A stretch of 64,000 bases of DNA from Rhexocercosporidium sp. MPI-PUGE-AT-0058 (lineage: Eukaryota > Ascomycota > Leotiomycetes > Helotiales), in NCBI GenBank assembly GCA_020746875.1, contig JAGTJL010000026.1, positions 434,001 through 498,000 of the forward strand, given 5' to 3'. Positions 24,451 through 36,800 of this stretch are shown one piece after another. Position 1 is the stretch's first letter, and every line of letters begins with the position of its first letter. Below the pieces are notes generated by a model that worked only from the letters and a program-made list of their open reading frames with translations, was not told where the DNA came from and ran no database searches. A program made the position numbers and the translations under genes.

Positions 24451-25155
24451 TCTGAAAATCAATTCAAGGTGTCTTGTTACCTTGATACATACAGTAGATG
24501 ATGATAGGTTAGATTGTAGGAGTAAGCAGACACCGGACGTTGTCGTTGTCGTTGCTACTCAGATTGCCAGATAGAGATTAACTCAGCCGTCAGTTATTGC
24601 TTAGCTTACGAAGCGCGCGGTTACAGTTGCTCGAGGATCATTTAGGAAAACAGGGAATTCCAAGCTGGAGTAACGACAAGGACCTCTACAATACCATCTT
24701 ACCTTTGCCATTTGGAAAGGCGAGAAGGAATCTGTGACGCGAACCTGGAGTTGTGGCAGAGGCTGGCATTTGTTTGTTATTATTCATCGTCGGCTCGCCT
24801 ATGGTGGGGTGGGATTCCTGTTATCGCTAACTGAAAGGATGATGGAGCCCTACCATAAGCGAGCTGACGTTCAAGGAAGACAAGGCAGAGCGCTTATTTT
24901 GGCACCATTGAACCGCATGCCGCAGAAATCCCCGCATCCACGTGACTCTAAAGTTGGTGGCTTGGAGCAGCCCCATTTTGGTGTCAAGATCCAACTCGCC
25001 TCTGTTACTGACCAATTGGCGTTGACAGACTCGCGCTGGAGTGGAGTTCGCATCGATGGTTATAAACGCCAGCCCCGCTCGATGTCGCTGTTACTCCTCG
25101 TGATACCTTCAACTACCTTCACTGTATCTTACCTGGCATCGAAGCGATCGACGCG
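24451..25155. other. Intergenic region between divergent paralogs
   Basis: A 705-bp spacer between the decayed minus-strand copy and the intact plus-strand gene; it would have served as a divergent promoter. The frame at 24734-25192 crosses into the intact gene in another frame and looks like a shadow. Confidence 0.5.
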
Positions 25156-26501
25156 ATGGCAGAACCGATCGGCCTCGCTTCTGGATTATTAACATTAGCT
25201 GGCTTTGCCTTCCAGGCTAGTATCACACTATACCAAACAGTGCAGAGTTTCAAATTCCATCCCAAACAGTTACGCGATCTCAAAGACGAGCTGGAGGCCT
25301 TGAGCGGGGTACTCAGCTCGCTCACCGAGACCGTCAGTGCCACTACCGATGTGGATCTTTCTGCTCTCGATCTTCCCTTGCTGCGATGCGGCAATGCGTG
25401 CAAAGAGTTCGGGGAGGAAATCATGAGTTGCTCGTCTCGGTCCGGGGCGAACCGGACGAGCTTTCGAGACTGGGCGAAATTACGGTACATGGGGGACAAT
25501 ATCGATGGTTTCAGGCAGCTACTGGCTGGATATAAGTCCACTATCGTTATTGCGCTCACAGACGCAAATCTGTACGCTTATGAGTTCCTCTGCTTAACGG
25601 AATCGCTCTAAACTTCTCTAGTCGCAAATCTACCGCTTCCGCCGAGAGTCTCGAGGCTTATCAGGAGCTGTTGAAGTCCACCACCGATGACCTCGAGGCT
25701 CACCTACAGAACATCGATGAGAAACTCGAGACCATCTTCTCACGCACAGTGGCCGAGAGCCCTGCCGACGTGGCGGAATTGCGACTCATCAAAGAGGAAC
25801 GAATGAGCGCCCAAAAGTGTCTTGAAATTTGTGCCCAGTTGTCCGAACACATTGATCAGATCCAGCTCGGAAATGAGGGACCTCTCAGTTTGTCCGAGAG
25901 ACTTACTAGCGTGGGCCTACAGGAATGTAAGACTAGTCTTCACGCCGTGACGGCAAAGTTAGAGGGTTATATGAAATCTCGAATCCATCAGTTGGTCGCA
26001 AAATCGAAGACAGCGCCGATTTCTGATGAAGATCTTGCAGATTTGTCAAGACTGCAGGAAGAGTGGGAGACCACTTGCAAAAGCAGAGAAATCTGCGCCC
26101 AGGCGGAAATGCACCTGAAGGAAAATACCAGCGTCATTGACAACTATGCTCTGGGCGACGCCGTACAATTCATGGTATCAACTGACGGCAATATCCTTCA
26201 TGGGACAAACCGAGGGCTTGGATGGAGAACGAGGCAGGTCGGGGGCCACCTCAGTGACCTCTCGGTTCAGCAGCTGTCGCGGGATATGTCAAGTATCCGT
26301 TTGGAGCATAGTGGAAATGAGGGCAGTTCGTCAGGCAGTACCATGCCTGTTCCAAGCGAGGGGGTAGATGGCACGACTAATTCGGAATTCAAGAAGCGCT
26401 GGGGACCAGGACTGAAGCTTACACCCAAAAGTACGGCGGACAGAAGCATACCTGCTGAGTCGCCGTCAGCAGCGGGCAAGTCCAGTGCTGCACCGAAATG
26501 A
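25156..26501 (+). CDS. HeLo-like STAND N-terminal domain protein (azaphilone-cluster protein L N-terminal type), no NACHT
   Basis: Two exons, 25156-25571 and 25622-26501, give 431 residues. The N-terminal half (about 1-140) begins MAEPIGLASGLLTLAGFAFQ and contains LPLLRCGNACKEF, RDWAKLRYMGDNIDGF and LLAGYKSTIVIAL. This matches the fungal N-terminal domain of STAND proteins, also named after azaphilone cluster protein L and related to HeLo membrane-acting domains. A coiled-coil-like middle follows (YQELLKSTTDDLEAHLQNID; QKCLEICAQLSEHIDQIQ), then a conserved block NYALGDAVQFMVSTDGN with RGLGWRTRQVGGHLSD. The C-terminus is Ser/Pro/Lys-rich and disordered. In STAND receptors this domain precedes a NACHT ATPase; here there is none. 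This stand-alone architecture is known in other fungi. A role in non-self recognition or cell death is inference only. Confidence 0.8.
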
Positions 26502-27383
26502 AGAAGACGGGGCGTGGTGGCAGCGCATTGATTTCTCCGACTTTGAGGCTTTTCTTACCAGGAGCGTTAGCAATGGTTTTGGGAGGCGGATTTGGTTATA
26601 TATATTTCTCAATGTCATTCCCAGGATTTCTTTGAAGGTACTATACTTACTTTCTCTCTTTTTGCCTTGGGCATTATATGTATGTTAGCTAGAATAGCCT
26701 CAATATACTATGAAGCCTGAAATGCTAAGCAAAATATTTAACAAGTACACATTCTGATTTATATGTAAGTTTCTATTACCTCATAGAATTTCAAATCAAA
26801 ATCAGGGAAAACTATAACGCTAATGATAAGTCGAGCCACATCACCACCCACTTCACTTCTTATTTCACAAAAGGAGTAGAGGATTTATGAGATGGCGAGC
26901 TCGGGAGCTAAGCTGAGATCAGCTTAATGCGATACGATTAAAATGAGGAGTGCTGGGCGAGTGTTCCAGGCGTAAGTTAGTTCGGATTCAGAAGCTGGGA
27001 TGTTAATGTGACTGATAAGAGGTAAGAGGAGCGGGCGTGGGTGACTATTTGATTTTGGAAGGTGAGATGGGTGGACTCTATTTCTGAGTTGAGGCTTTTT
27101 AGGGAAGGGGGTTGGGGATTGTGTTTGTGAAGTTTGGCTTGGTGAGTGGTAGCTCGTAGGCGGGTGGCCCTGGAATCATAACCATATAGCTTGGTGGAGG
27201 AAGCAACTTGTTGGGTGGCTGTATGGTTGTACGGATGAGTCCATAAGCTGCCTGTATAACAGCGCGTTAATCCACTGCCATACGAGCAGTCAAGTTTCTC
27301 ATAAGAAGGAATCCAAGTCGTAAAATTCGTTCTTTAGAACTATCAACACATCTTTTTCTAACACTCATCCGCAGACCAACACC
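26502..27383. other. Intergenic, convergent 3' ends
   Basis: About 0.9 kb between two genes whose 3' ends face each other. A+T-rich, with terminator-like T runs but no clear single signal. Nothing else seen. Confidence 0.5.
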
Positions 27384-28672
27384 TCACAACTTGGCAAAAG
27401 CCAACTCATATACCAAACCAAGAGTTAACTTAGCATGCTGCAACATATGATCGAAGCTCAGGTACTTGATCGTGTCATCACTAGTATGGATCTTCTTATC
27501 GGAGTTCTCGAATGCGGATTCGATGACAAAGGCGGAGGGGTAGCCTGCTTTGGATGCTGATGCGTGGTCGGAGCAGGCGTATCCACATTTGGTTTCTACA
27601 TATGGGATATCACAGTACTGTGTTTGTTAGTAGGTTTCCAATCGGGGGTAAATTGAATGACGTCTTGAGAATATGGGTGCATACCTCAGTGACAATCTTC
27701 TTGATGAACTCCGTCAAAGCGGGATCAACGAAGTCCGTAATGACACCCACAGATTCCTTCTTCCCTGAATCAAGAGTCCCCTGAACAAATCCAGTCATAT
27801 CCTGTTGAAGCATAGCCTTGATATCTCTTCCCGTCTTCTCGTATTCGGTGAAGATAGCCTGACTTCCCAACAATCCACCTTCTTCCGCTGAATACCAGTG
27901 AAACTCCACGGTATTCTCTCCCTTGCCCTGGATAATATCCTCTGAAATGAGAAGCACGCGTAGAGCTTCCAGGATAGTGACTGTGCCAGATCCATCATCG
28001 TCTGCGCCCGGCGCGGAGAAGATGGAGGGGAGGAAGAGGTTGATGCTATCCTGATGAGCACCCACCACGACAGTCGAATTGCTTTTCCCAGGAATAGTAG
28101 CAATGATACTATTCTGGCCCCAAGGATGCTTGAAGTGCTCTGCGAAAGCGCCGTGCTTATCTGCGCCTGCATCCGAGATGGTCTTCTGGACTTTCTGGAG
28201 GAGCCATTCGGACGATTGGCGGCCGTAGTCGGATTTATAGTAGCGGGTGTGGAAGCCGGAGAAGGTCTCGAGGTTCGCTTGCATGTTCTCCTTCTCGAGG
28301 TTCTTGATGAGGTGTTTGAGGTCTTTTTGGAGAGTGGGCTTGGACGGGAAGGAGGGGGTTTTCTTGGAGTTGGTCTTGAGGTTGGTGCCGAGGTCTTGGG
28401 TTGTGGTGATGTCCATGAAGTTTTGGCCATTCTGGTGTGTGTTAGTTGGGGTAGAGTGGAGATTGGGGAGGATGGATAGTGATGCATACCCGGCGCAATT
28501 CCCATTTCTCCTCCTCCGTCACCCATTGAGTCTTGCCAGGAGATAGCTCTATCAAGAAGCGTTCATCCTCGATAGCATTGAGAACGACTTGATCGGTCTC
28601 ATGCTGTTCTACGAATCGTGCATTGATAGAGGCAGCTGATAGGGCTAGTAGGGATACGGTGGTAAGCTTCAT
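27384..28672 (-). CDS. lap1: Secreted leucine aminopeptidase, peptidase family M28
   Basis: Three exons on the minus strand: 28672-28490, 28431-27685, 27617-27384; 387 residues, close to the length of Aspergillus Lap1. Residues 1-18 are a signal peptide ([18 protein letters not shown]), followed by a propeptide of about 70 residues. The di-zinc site is complete: His187 in [11 protein letters not shown], Asp in [12 protein letters not shown] (about 206), the catalytic Glu pair in [12 protein letters not shown] (244-245), Asp272 in QQDMTGF and His328 in [14 protein letters not shown]. Cys321 and Cys325 form the expected C-terminal disulfide. The enzyme removes N-terminal residues, leucine by preference, from peptides outside the cell. 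All splice sites are canonical. The promoter lies in the large divergent spacer shared with the DUF1774 gene. Confidence 0.92.
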
Positions 28673-28688
28673 GATTTCGTTTGTGAGG

Positions 28689-28714
28689 TGCTGATGTTGA
28701 TGTTGATGTTGATG
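28689..28714. repeat. GATGTT hexamer microsatellite
   Basis: About four tandem copies of a TGATGT-type unit lie directly upstream of the aminopeptidase ATG, in its presumed 5' leader. Slippage could vary leader length; no function is shown. Confidence 0.6.
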
Positions 28715-30642
28715 AAACTGCTGTGTTGCTGTTCAATGATGGAGCTCAAGCTCATGAGAGGGTGGGTACAGGCAGCCAGTTCCGCCGCCGCGTTCGGCCT
28801 CGGGATGATCCGATACGACAGCCCACACAGGAACTGTGCCACAGCAAAAGCGGATCCTGTGGCTGGTGAGTCTGGCTGAAGCTGGAACTGAAACAATGAC
28901 GTCGCCGTGTGTGGAGAGTGGAGAGATTGTGGAGTTCTGGAACCCATATGTATATTCGGCTTCTGCATGGAACGCCCAGAGAGATCAGCAATGCGGAATC
29001 TGGATTCGTCTTTTCGTATTCTGTCCGAAGTGGAAATCAGATCATTTGTGAGACTTTCGGTTGAAGATCCTCACATACCATACCTTTCGCAGGTGTGCAT
29101 GTGCTACATCAGTACACCAGTGGGAGAGGGAGAGAGACAGAGAGAGTATCCCGGATTAGACACTCCTGGATTGGGTCAAAGTAGGTACAGTACCATGCAT
29201 GCATGCATCGTTGCATCTAGCTGTTTGGTCCGATCTAAAGCAGCTTCCATTGCTTGCTTGCCTTAATTGACTACTTGAGTAACACCACCCCGCCGCCGTC
29301 CCTTTCTTGCCGCCGTCTCTTTCTTCGGTCCTGGTGGTCCTAGACTCCGAGCTGCTGCATATCTGACAAGTCGACCGGTGCGACTTGTCTACGAAAGGAC
29401 ACAGCAATCCATGCCATGCCGTGTGACCATCTTTAAGGGGGCGTGTGAAAAGAACTCACTGGATTTCCGCCCAGATCAAGAAGCTGGCTGCCACTGGAAT
29501 GAATCCTCATGAATAAGAGCCTGGATGGAATATCCCGCGCCCAACAACAAGCCGTTCTTACCCCATCAGGAGATTCCAATCACAGAATAATAATAACAGC
29601 CCTGTCTACCTTAGAGGTAGGTAATGGAATGTCCTGATAATCGCAGCAAACCCAGCCCAAGATCCACATCGCATCGCATCGCATCACACCACATCGCAGC
29701 TGACCAGCCTCCCCCGCACTTAACCCACCAACCCAACCAGCCAGCCCGGCCAGGCCATAATCTGCAACCTCACTCAGACCTAGCTAGCCTGCAGGAGAGG
29801 AGAACCCCTCTCCTCTCTCTCCTCTCCTGCAACGCCACAGTAGTCCCTCGAACGCGTCTCCTTTCCTCTCCAGTCGCAGCACGTACTTGTACTTGGCTGC
29901 AAGATAGTCGTGTACTACGAAGCACTCCTAACTTAGCTCAGGTGGCCGAGGAAGTCGAGCAAGTGGGTAAATGATAAAATGATAGGATGCCAGGGAAGGG
30001 GTTGAAAAGCTTCTGCAGGGGTTTCTAGCCAATGAGAGATGAGACACTGCTGGAGCTTGGTACAGTACGTCACTCACAGAGGCAATCACAAGCAAGCATA
30101 AACAAGCAAGAGCAACAGAGCTCCTTCGAAACGGAAAGTACGTTCGTCCAGCTCATTTCTGCCTGGATTGCCTGATCCGACCGGAATCGGTAATACCCAT
30201 GTCGTTAAAGATCAAGCCGAGCCTTTCTTCCCTCTCTTCCTTTCCTCCTCTCTTCCCTCTGCTCCTCTTCTCGTCTTTTTCTCGTACTCTCCCTGTACAT
30301 CCACTTTGAAGTGAACAGAACAGAAGTGAGTCAAGTGGCTCCGTAACGTCGTCGTGAGTAAGGATCAAATGTTTTCCTTCCCCCCTCCCTCGTCAACCTC
30401 TTCCCCATCGGAGTGAGACCTTCTTTCTAACCTGGGTTTGGTGATAGATCGATTCCTTGCAGTACCTATCAGGGTGCCCCAGTGCCTTACGCCAAAGCCT
30501 CGTCTGTACAGGTATTCCCGTCACTCAGGTATGTGGAAGCGAACCACACATGTTGCGGAGCTTTTATCTAACTTCTGATATAGACAATAATCCAACAGCT
30601 CCAAATCCAACCCCAACTTCCCCTCACCGACAATCAAGCAGC
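28715..30642. other. Large divergent promoter region
   Basis: About 1.9 kb between two divergently read genes. It holds CT-rich tracts (30220-30300, 30380-30410), short repeats of CGCAT (29666-29690), GAGA runs near 29128-29147, and a perfect 12-bp inverted repeat at 29791-29830. No supported gene was found inside. Confidence 0.5.
29791..29830. repeat. Perfect 12-bp inverted repeat (hairpin)
   Basis: The arms GCAGGAGAGGAG (29791-29802) and CTCCTCTCCTGC (29819-29830) are exact reverse complements with a 16-base loop that is itself CT-rich. It lies mid-way in the divergent promoter region. It may be a hairpin or a dimer-binding site; only the symmetry is seen. Confidence 0.55.
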
Positions 30643-31745
30643 ATGGCTGGCTTCGCTCAAGGTATGCCCAGTACAGCACATCTACCCATTTGATCGTACT
30701 TTTCAGCTCGACATTCCCATTTCCATTCCCGGTCCCAACTCCAATCACACCCCACTTCCCAACCTCCTCTCCTCTGCTAACAGCTCCCAGCAAACCCCTT
30801 CGCTAAACGCGAATCCCACAATGTTCAGGCCATCTGGACTTACAAAGTCTTGACTATTCTCAGTTACATCTTGGTCGTCATCACCAGTGTCAACTATACC
30901 TTCGCCCACCCCCACGATGATAAGAAGCATTGGAGAAATACCATCTGGGGTCAGAACAAGGCTTTTCCTACTCCGTTTGCCTTGAACGCTTTGATGGCTT
31001 CGCTCTACTGGTAAGTAAACTCCATTTATTTCCCTCTGGCTCGGCATTAACTGATCTCCCAGGCTCGCTCTCTTCCTTTCCCAGATCGCTTACATGTGGC
31101 ACCTCTTCTCCAAGAATGGCGATCATGTTCAAGCCGCTGCCAGTGTTGGAAGCCACTTCATCTTCAACAATCTCCTCCAATTCGGCTGGATCATGCTCTT
31201 CGTTCGTGGTCACTTCTTCTGGTCTGAAGTCATCCTTGTCGTTAATTTCTTCAACCTTTCCTCCCTTTACTTCCGCCACAACACCTACGCTCGAGCAATC
31301 CATATCCCAGCTGTCTCTGGACCATTGGCATGGACATTCATTGCAATGTACTGGAACGGTGCTATTGCTTTCAATGCCCATACCTTACTAGCTCGTATCT
31401 TAGCCAACATTGCGATATGGGGTATCTTGGTCTATGGACTGTTCTTCTTGATCATCTTCAAGGTGTGACCCTTTGCAAGATTTTCAAATTTATAGCTAAC
31501 TAGATCAGGATTACACCATGGGTTTCGCTCTCAGCTATCTCACCGCAGCTCTTGGTGTTGGACAATTCTTCACCAAGACCATTGCTTTCCAATGGATCTT
31601 CGCATTCACCATCATGGCAACCCTCTTCGTTGCTACCCTCCTTATCGCCGTCCCGGGTATCTTCGGCAAGGAAATCAGTTTCCGCAGGGATCAATCTGTT
31701 GTTTCAGCCGATCAAGAGAGAGCTCCTCTTCTGGACGACAACTAG
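30643..31745 (+). CDS. DUF1774-type multi-pass membrane protein
   Basis: Four exons: 30643-30661, 30791-31010, 31063-31462, 31509-31745; 291 residues. The first exon has only 19 bases and encodes MAGFAQ; its GTATGC donor joins a CCCAG acceptor at 30786-30790, restoring MAGFAQANPFAKRE. The protein has six to seven hydrophobic helices, and conserved-looking blocks RNTIWGQNKAFPTPFALN, AASVGSHFIFNNLLQFGW, INFF-type VVNFFNLSSLYFRHN, VSGPLAWTFIAMYWNG and ARILANIAIWGILVYGLFF. These match the fungal DUF1774 family, whose biochemical role is unknown. The acidic C-terminal tail (SADQERAPLLDDN) contains a possible dileucine sorting signal, which suggests a vacuolar or endosomal location. This is inference from the motif only. 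Confidence 0.85.
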
Positions 31746-32522
31746 CTGGTTGAGGTAGGACACACATGGATGTGATAACGTGGGGAACATGGTGAAGGAT
31801 ATGGTGGGAGGAGATGCGTGAAAGCCGACATCGAATTTGCGAATTGCTTTGATGGTTATGGATGTTGATACCTTTGCTTTGTTAGCAATCTGAGATTGAA
31901 TCGGGTCTTTTTCTGGTTGGTGATTTTTAGGCGAGATGTTGGCGATGCTGGACTGACGGACTGGCAGAGAATGGTGATTCTTTTTCGACTTAAGCATTGT
32001 ACTTTGGCAGGCATGGCGTTGCATTGTAGCTGAATGAAATTGACTTGAAAATTGCAGAAGAAGACAACCATTCTTACCTACCTGGGTGATGTGATGTCGA
32101 GGTAAATTGAGTTTACAGTGCAGCTTGGAGGGAATGCTGATCCCCCTGCCCGCCTGAATACCCCACATTTCACATCAAATTTAGCGTTCCCGCACCCCCT
32201 GTAGCTCCTCGGCCCAAGCTTCAAGCTCCCGAAACTTTTCGCGACCTCAGGCTTGGGGCTTCATACTTCACTGTTCACTATTCACACTCTCTCCACCTAC
32301 CGACTGATGGGCCAACCTCCCAATCTTCAACAACGTCCTTCTGCTCTCTGACGTCCCGGGAAACAAGCGCGACCCTACGAAGCGATCATTGACAGAGATT
32401 CACAAATTGCGCACCTACTTCTTCGATTCGGGCAACTCACTCACGATCCTCCATCTACAAATACGAATCCACGCCTCCCCCCTTCCTCCACACCACCAGC
32501 CATCCCCCCAAAACACAAAGCA
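31746..32522. other. Intergenic region
   Basis: Short 3' flank of the DUF1774 gene, then a CT-rich promoter-like stretch leading into the gene at 32523. The minus-strand frame 31704-32168 is not protein-like. Confidence 0.5.
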
Positions 32523-33863
32523 ATGCCCCTCCCCCGCTACACCCCCTTCCCCTCCCCCCACCGCCTCGGCACAGACATCTGCAGCATCCCGCGCATCCTC
32601 TCCCTCCTGCGCGGTCGGCACGGACATACATTCATACGTCGTCTCTTGAGGGTCGAGGAGCGAGAGCAGAGCGGAGTGGCGAAGGTGCTTTTTGAGTGGC
32701 GGAAGGCGAGGGAGAGGAGGGAGGGGTGGGTTGAGGGGCGGAGGGAGGAGAGTGTAGCTGAACTTTACAGGATGGAGGAGAGGGGGAGGGGGTTTGTGAG
32801 GTTCGGGAGGGGGTGTGAGGAGGGGGAGATGAGGAGGTTGGGTGGGGATGGGAAGTGGAAGCAGAAGGGGGAGGGAGGTGAGGATAGGTTTGGGAGGGGT
32901 AGAGAAGGGGGTGTTTTGGATAGAGTTTTGGGGTTGGGGAGTGAGGTTGGATTTACATCTAGATCTTGGTCTGCGGGGGAGGCGGTGGATGGGGTGAAGA
33001 GAGAGGGGGGTTATGTCAATGCAGTTGGCGACGAGGGTCTGGCTCGAAAGCCTGGGGAAATTGGACAAGGAGTAATCGAATCCACGAATACAGAATCCGG
33101 AACGACAATACCAGAAAATCTAGTGAGCACGAGGCAGACGAGCGACTCCCCTGCCGATGAGGAGGGAGTTCTTGGTCGCATACACAAGGTGTACGAAGAA
33201 GGTGCTGGTGAATCTGAGGGCACGGCTTCTATGAGCCGTCCTGCAAGCGAATTATCAAAGGAGGAAAAGGAGATTGGTGTACAGAGACGCAGGAGTGAAA
33301 GTATGCAAGAAGAAATAGTTGACGAGAAGAAGAGTCTGGCGGACTTAGACAAAGAAATGGGAATCGCTGATCTGGCGCTACAGAAAGCTGCGCAATTTTT
33401 GGCCGGGAGGTATGTTCTTTCTTCTCCCTTTCCACACTCCTTCAGTACTTTCTTTCCTCATGTTTTATATTTCATGTCTTCGAATTTTTCATTGTGTAAG
33501 TGAGAGAGCGCCTAGTTGACGTTACATTACAGATTCGCAGCAAAAGAAGCAACAATGAAAGCCCATACCTCCCGCCGGCTGACGTACCACTCCATCCTCA
33601 TCCTCAAACCGGATGCACGACCTAATACGGAGGGGAGTCTGGCGCCTGTGGCTATTGTGATGGATGAGGGTGTTCGTGGAAATGGTCTGTCAGTAGAGTC
33701 GAGTGGAGACAGGGGGGGTGTTGAGGGAGAAGGAGAGCGTGGTGGAAAAGGGGATGAGGGAGTTGAGGTAGGAGGAGGGAAGGTTGTTGGCAAGGAAGTC
33801 AGGATTAGCATTAGCCATGATGGGGATTATGCTACAGCTGTTTGTTTGGCTGTTGATGGCTGA
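32523..33863 (+). CDS. Holo-[acyl-carrier-protein] synthase / 4'-phosphopantetheinyl transferase with a large insertion
   Basis: Two exons, 32523-33409 and 33533-33863; 405 residues. Near the N-terminus HRLGTDICSIPRI matches the ACPS motif with the Mg-binding Asp18. The intron falls exactly inside the second motif, which reads GRFAAKEATMKAH after splicing, with Glu301 as the second metal ligand. The C-terminus has the final strand ISISHDGDYATAVCLA. Such enzymes transfer phosphopantetheine from CoA to a serine of acyl carrier proteins; a stand-alone ACPS-type protein in fungi often serves mitochondrial ACP. Typical members have 120-250 residues. Here some 200 extra, highly charged, Arg/Glu/Gly- then Ser/Glu-rich residues separate the two motifs. 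The G-rich coding strand gives long proline-rich shadow frames on the other strand. Identity is firm; what the insert does is unknown. Confidence 0.85.
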
Positions 33864-36800
33864 GTGAGGTCTTCTCTACTCGTGTGGACTTACAAAGTTA
33901 CTCCTCGGTTACAGGCTGCGGCAAGTATCGACCGACTAGGAGTACGCTATCCTAGAGGAACGTGGGAGGCGGAGAAGGATGAGCGGTTGACAAGAGACGA
34001 GAGGAGAGAGTAATGGCCAGGGGACCCGTCAGCTATCCGGGAACACATTTCGGAGCTGAGCGAGTGTGCAACAGCGGCTACATCTACCGTAGGGACGGAC
34101 TTTGTAACGCGGTCAGATCTAGGTGTAGGATAGTTGGGTGTCATGCCGGATTCGGCCCGTGCGCTGCTGTGTATGTGTAGATGTAGATATATCTATGAGG
34201 GAAATGAGTATGTAGATGGAGATGTGGATATAGATGTAAAAATAGATAGAGATGATAGACGGCACAAAGCGAAACCTATTACTTTTGACAGGATTCGGAT
34301 CGGATCTAATGGATGTAAAGCAAAGTACGGTGGCTTTCGTTTCGTTGCTTTGGTGTAATTTCGTTTTAGGTGTGTTGATGAGGGAGGGGAGGAAAGGAGC
34401 CATGGCTTCATAAATCCCACTTGCCAGGAGCTTATGTGGACGGGTATATGTATATCTGGACTAGAATGATCAAGCGCCGATGTGAGCAAAGGGGAGGTGA
34501 AGGTACGTTGTTCAATCCGAGGTTGCGTTGAGGCTGAGGGTGCAGCTTGAGAGGCTGTTGGAGGTTTTGGGTACTGGGTTGTTAGGTTGTTAGGTTGTTA
34601 GGTGGATGTTGAATCTTGGATGTTAGAAGAAAAGAACGGTTGAGAATGAGGGTGTTGAGAGTAGGAGAGGGGAATAAAAGAGGAAGGTTCGACGATCATG
34701 TTGAAGAGTGAGAATGGGAATGAGAGTGAGTGAGAGAATTCTCGGCAATAAGATAGGAGTTGGCAATGAGGTAACTATCTCACATAATACCACTTCCTTA
34801 AAGTCAAACAACACAGCACAGACAGTACCACACCGCAGAGATCCAACACGGAATTCTCCATTCATGCTTATTGACTTGAAGTCAATCAGAGTATGTGCCA
34901 TAATACCCACAGCTTGGCAAGCAGCCTGTACCTGTTTGCAAATGGCGTCCCGATGTTTATGGTTTTGAAAATCGGTGGAGAGGCAGCGAGAGGGGGGTGC
35001 ATAGTGTTATGAGATAGAGTGAATGATAGGTATGGAGAGAGGTCTTTGGGGATGTTGGATGGAAGTGGGTGAGTGGGAGTAAGTTTGCAAGTGGATGGAT
35101 AGTGAAGTTTTAGTTTGCGGGTGAATTTCTGAATGGGGGCTCGCGAGAAGATGTGTTCAGTGATGTTACAGCTTCAAGCGTCAAACCTCACACATGTTCC
35201 TTGAGCATGATATATCTTAATCCCTCCATCTTACTCTCTTCCACTACACCACGGATCTCCATGAACTTTTCCCCTTTAGGTTCCCGTCCGGCCGTCTCGA
35301 GGGTTGAGGTGGGGGAGTCTGGCTGGTGTCTACCAGGTATGTAGCGCAATGTGTTCCCGTTCAAATAATTGAAGTAAAACTTTCGAACAGTTGGCTTGAT
35401 AGCCTGGAATATTATCCGTATGAGAGATAATTTATACTGATATTGTGAATATTTTCGACAGCTTGACATTGACAAGGCTAGTAGCAGTTATATGTTTGTC
35501 AATTCGCGTTTCTCGCTTAATTTCGCGTTTGCTAGGTAATGACCCCTAAGATTTATAGTTAGACGAAGACGAGCGTGTGTAACGACTGCACTTCAAATTG
35601 CGATTCGAACGTAATTTTGTTTATACACTAAGAATAGCTGTAGAGTCTATGCAACGACCACGGAAATGCCATGGGAGCATTGACGCGCGTTATGCTACAA
35701 GGAGCTGAGTCTCAGACTTGAAGCTGATGAGGGCGGTTTTTTCTTCTCGTTGAAGTGATTCCATGTTACCAGAACTTCTTGTGACTCATCTTTGGGAGTT
35801 TGGGTGCAGTGAAAGAGAGAGGAATAGGGCCGAGATCTCACGAGGTCAGGCGGTGAAATAAGGTTCAAATCAAGTTAAGTTGATGAAGGACGTATGGGGC
35901 ATAAGAGCACCCAAAAAATTATCTTTTATTCTGTATCGAAGGAAACAACCGCATGTAGAGAAGTCTCAGGAAAGGTTGTGTGATTTATATGCCATATTAC
36001 ACTCGAATATTGGAAGGATATTTACTCTGTGCTGTGTCAGAATAGGTGTTGGCAGTAGGTTCTGCTTGACTTTAGGGAAAGTATTCGGGCCAGCTTCCGT
36101 TTCTTACTTGATAAGATGGGATGATGAGAGAATTTTGTTTTGGTAGTGACGTTGGAACTGGCAACGACTTGTTAAGAACCTAGTGGTTGACGTTCGGTCA
36201 ATCCTGGAAATGGAGGGACGTCTAGCTGAGAGTTCACTGCAATTGCTCGTAGTCAAAAGCGACGGAAACGGGCCACAGCCATGCGAGTGGTTTTATACAA
36301 CTTAATTTAAATAAATTCGACATAAAGAGCATGATTGTTGCGTGGGAAAAGAAAGAGAAAGCCTCCCGAGATCAAGGATTTATGAAAGATACCAGATCGG
36401 TTCGCTGGTCCTACTGCTCTTCCATCGGCGTCTACTGAAGTATTTCTCTTTTTCCCAAGCTGTATTTCAACAACAGATCCCTATTGATAAGTTTCGTGCG
36501 TGTAAGGACACTTACGCGAGTGTGATGAGACAGTTCAATGTGGAAAGTTGAGTTGAAGCGTTATTGTTATTGACTTAAGTTAGAGACTTAGATTCACTAA
36601 CCGAGCACATGAGGTATTGTCTCTTTCCGTTCTAAAACAAGCTACACAGCGGATGCCTACTGAGGATATAGACCAAAACTATTAATATTCTACTACTACG
36701 GGTGAATTATCAAATTTTCTGCGTGAAGTGCCCACTGAGAAGGAAGAGGATGTTATGGCTTGCAAAAGCAGTCGAGGCAAGTTGTGAATAAAATCATATT

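Noticed and set aside
28054..28479. 141-codon plus-strand frame
   Set aside because: Antisense to the M28 aminopeptidase exon 2, which carries all zinc-site motifs on the other strand.
32415..33068. 217-codon proline/leucine-rich frame on the minus strand
   Set aside because: It is antisense to the phosphopantetheinyl transferase; the proline runs are simply the complement of the G-rich insert.
34573..34603. TTAGG-containing repeat as an internal telomere tract
   Set aside because: The unit is TTGTTAGG with only three to four copies; not the TTAGGG repeat of filamentous fungi.
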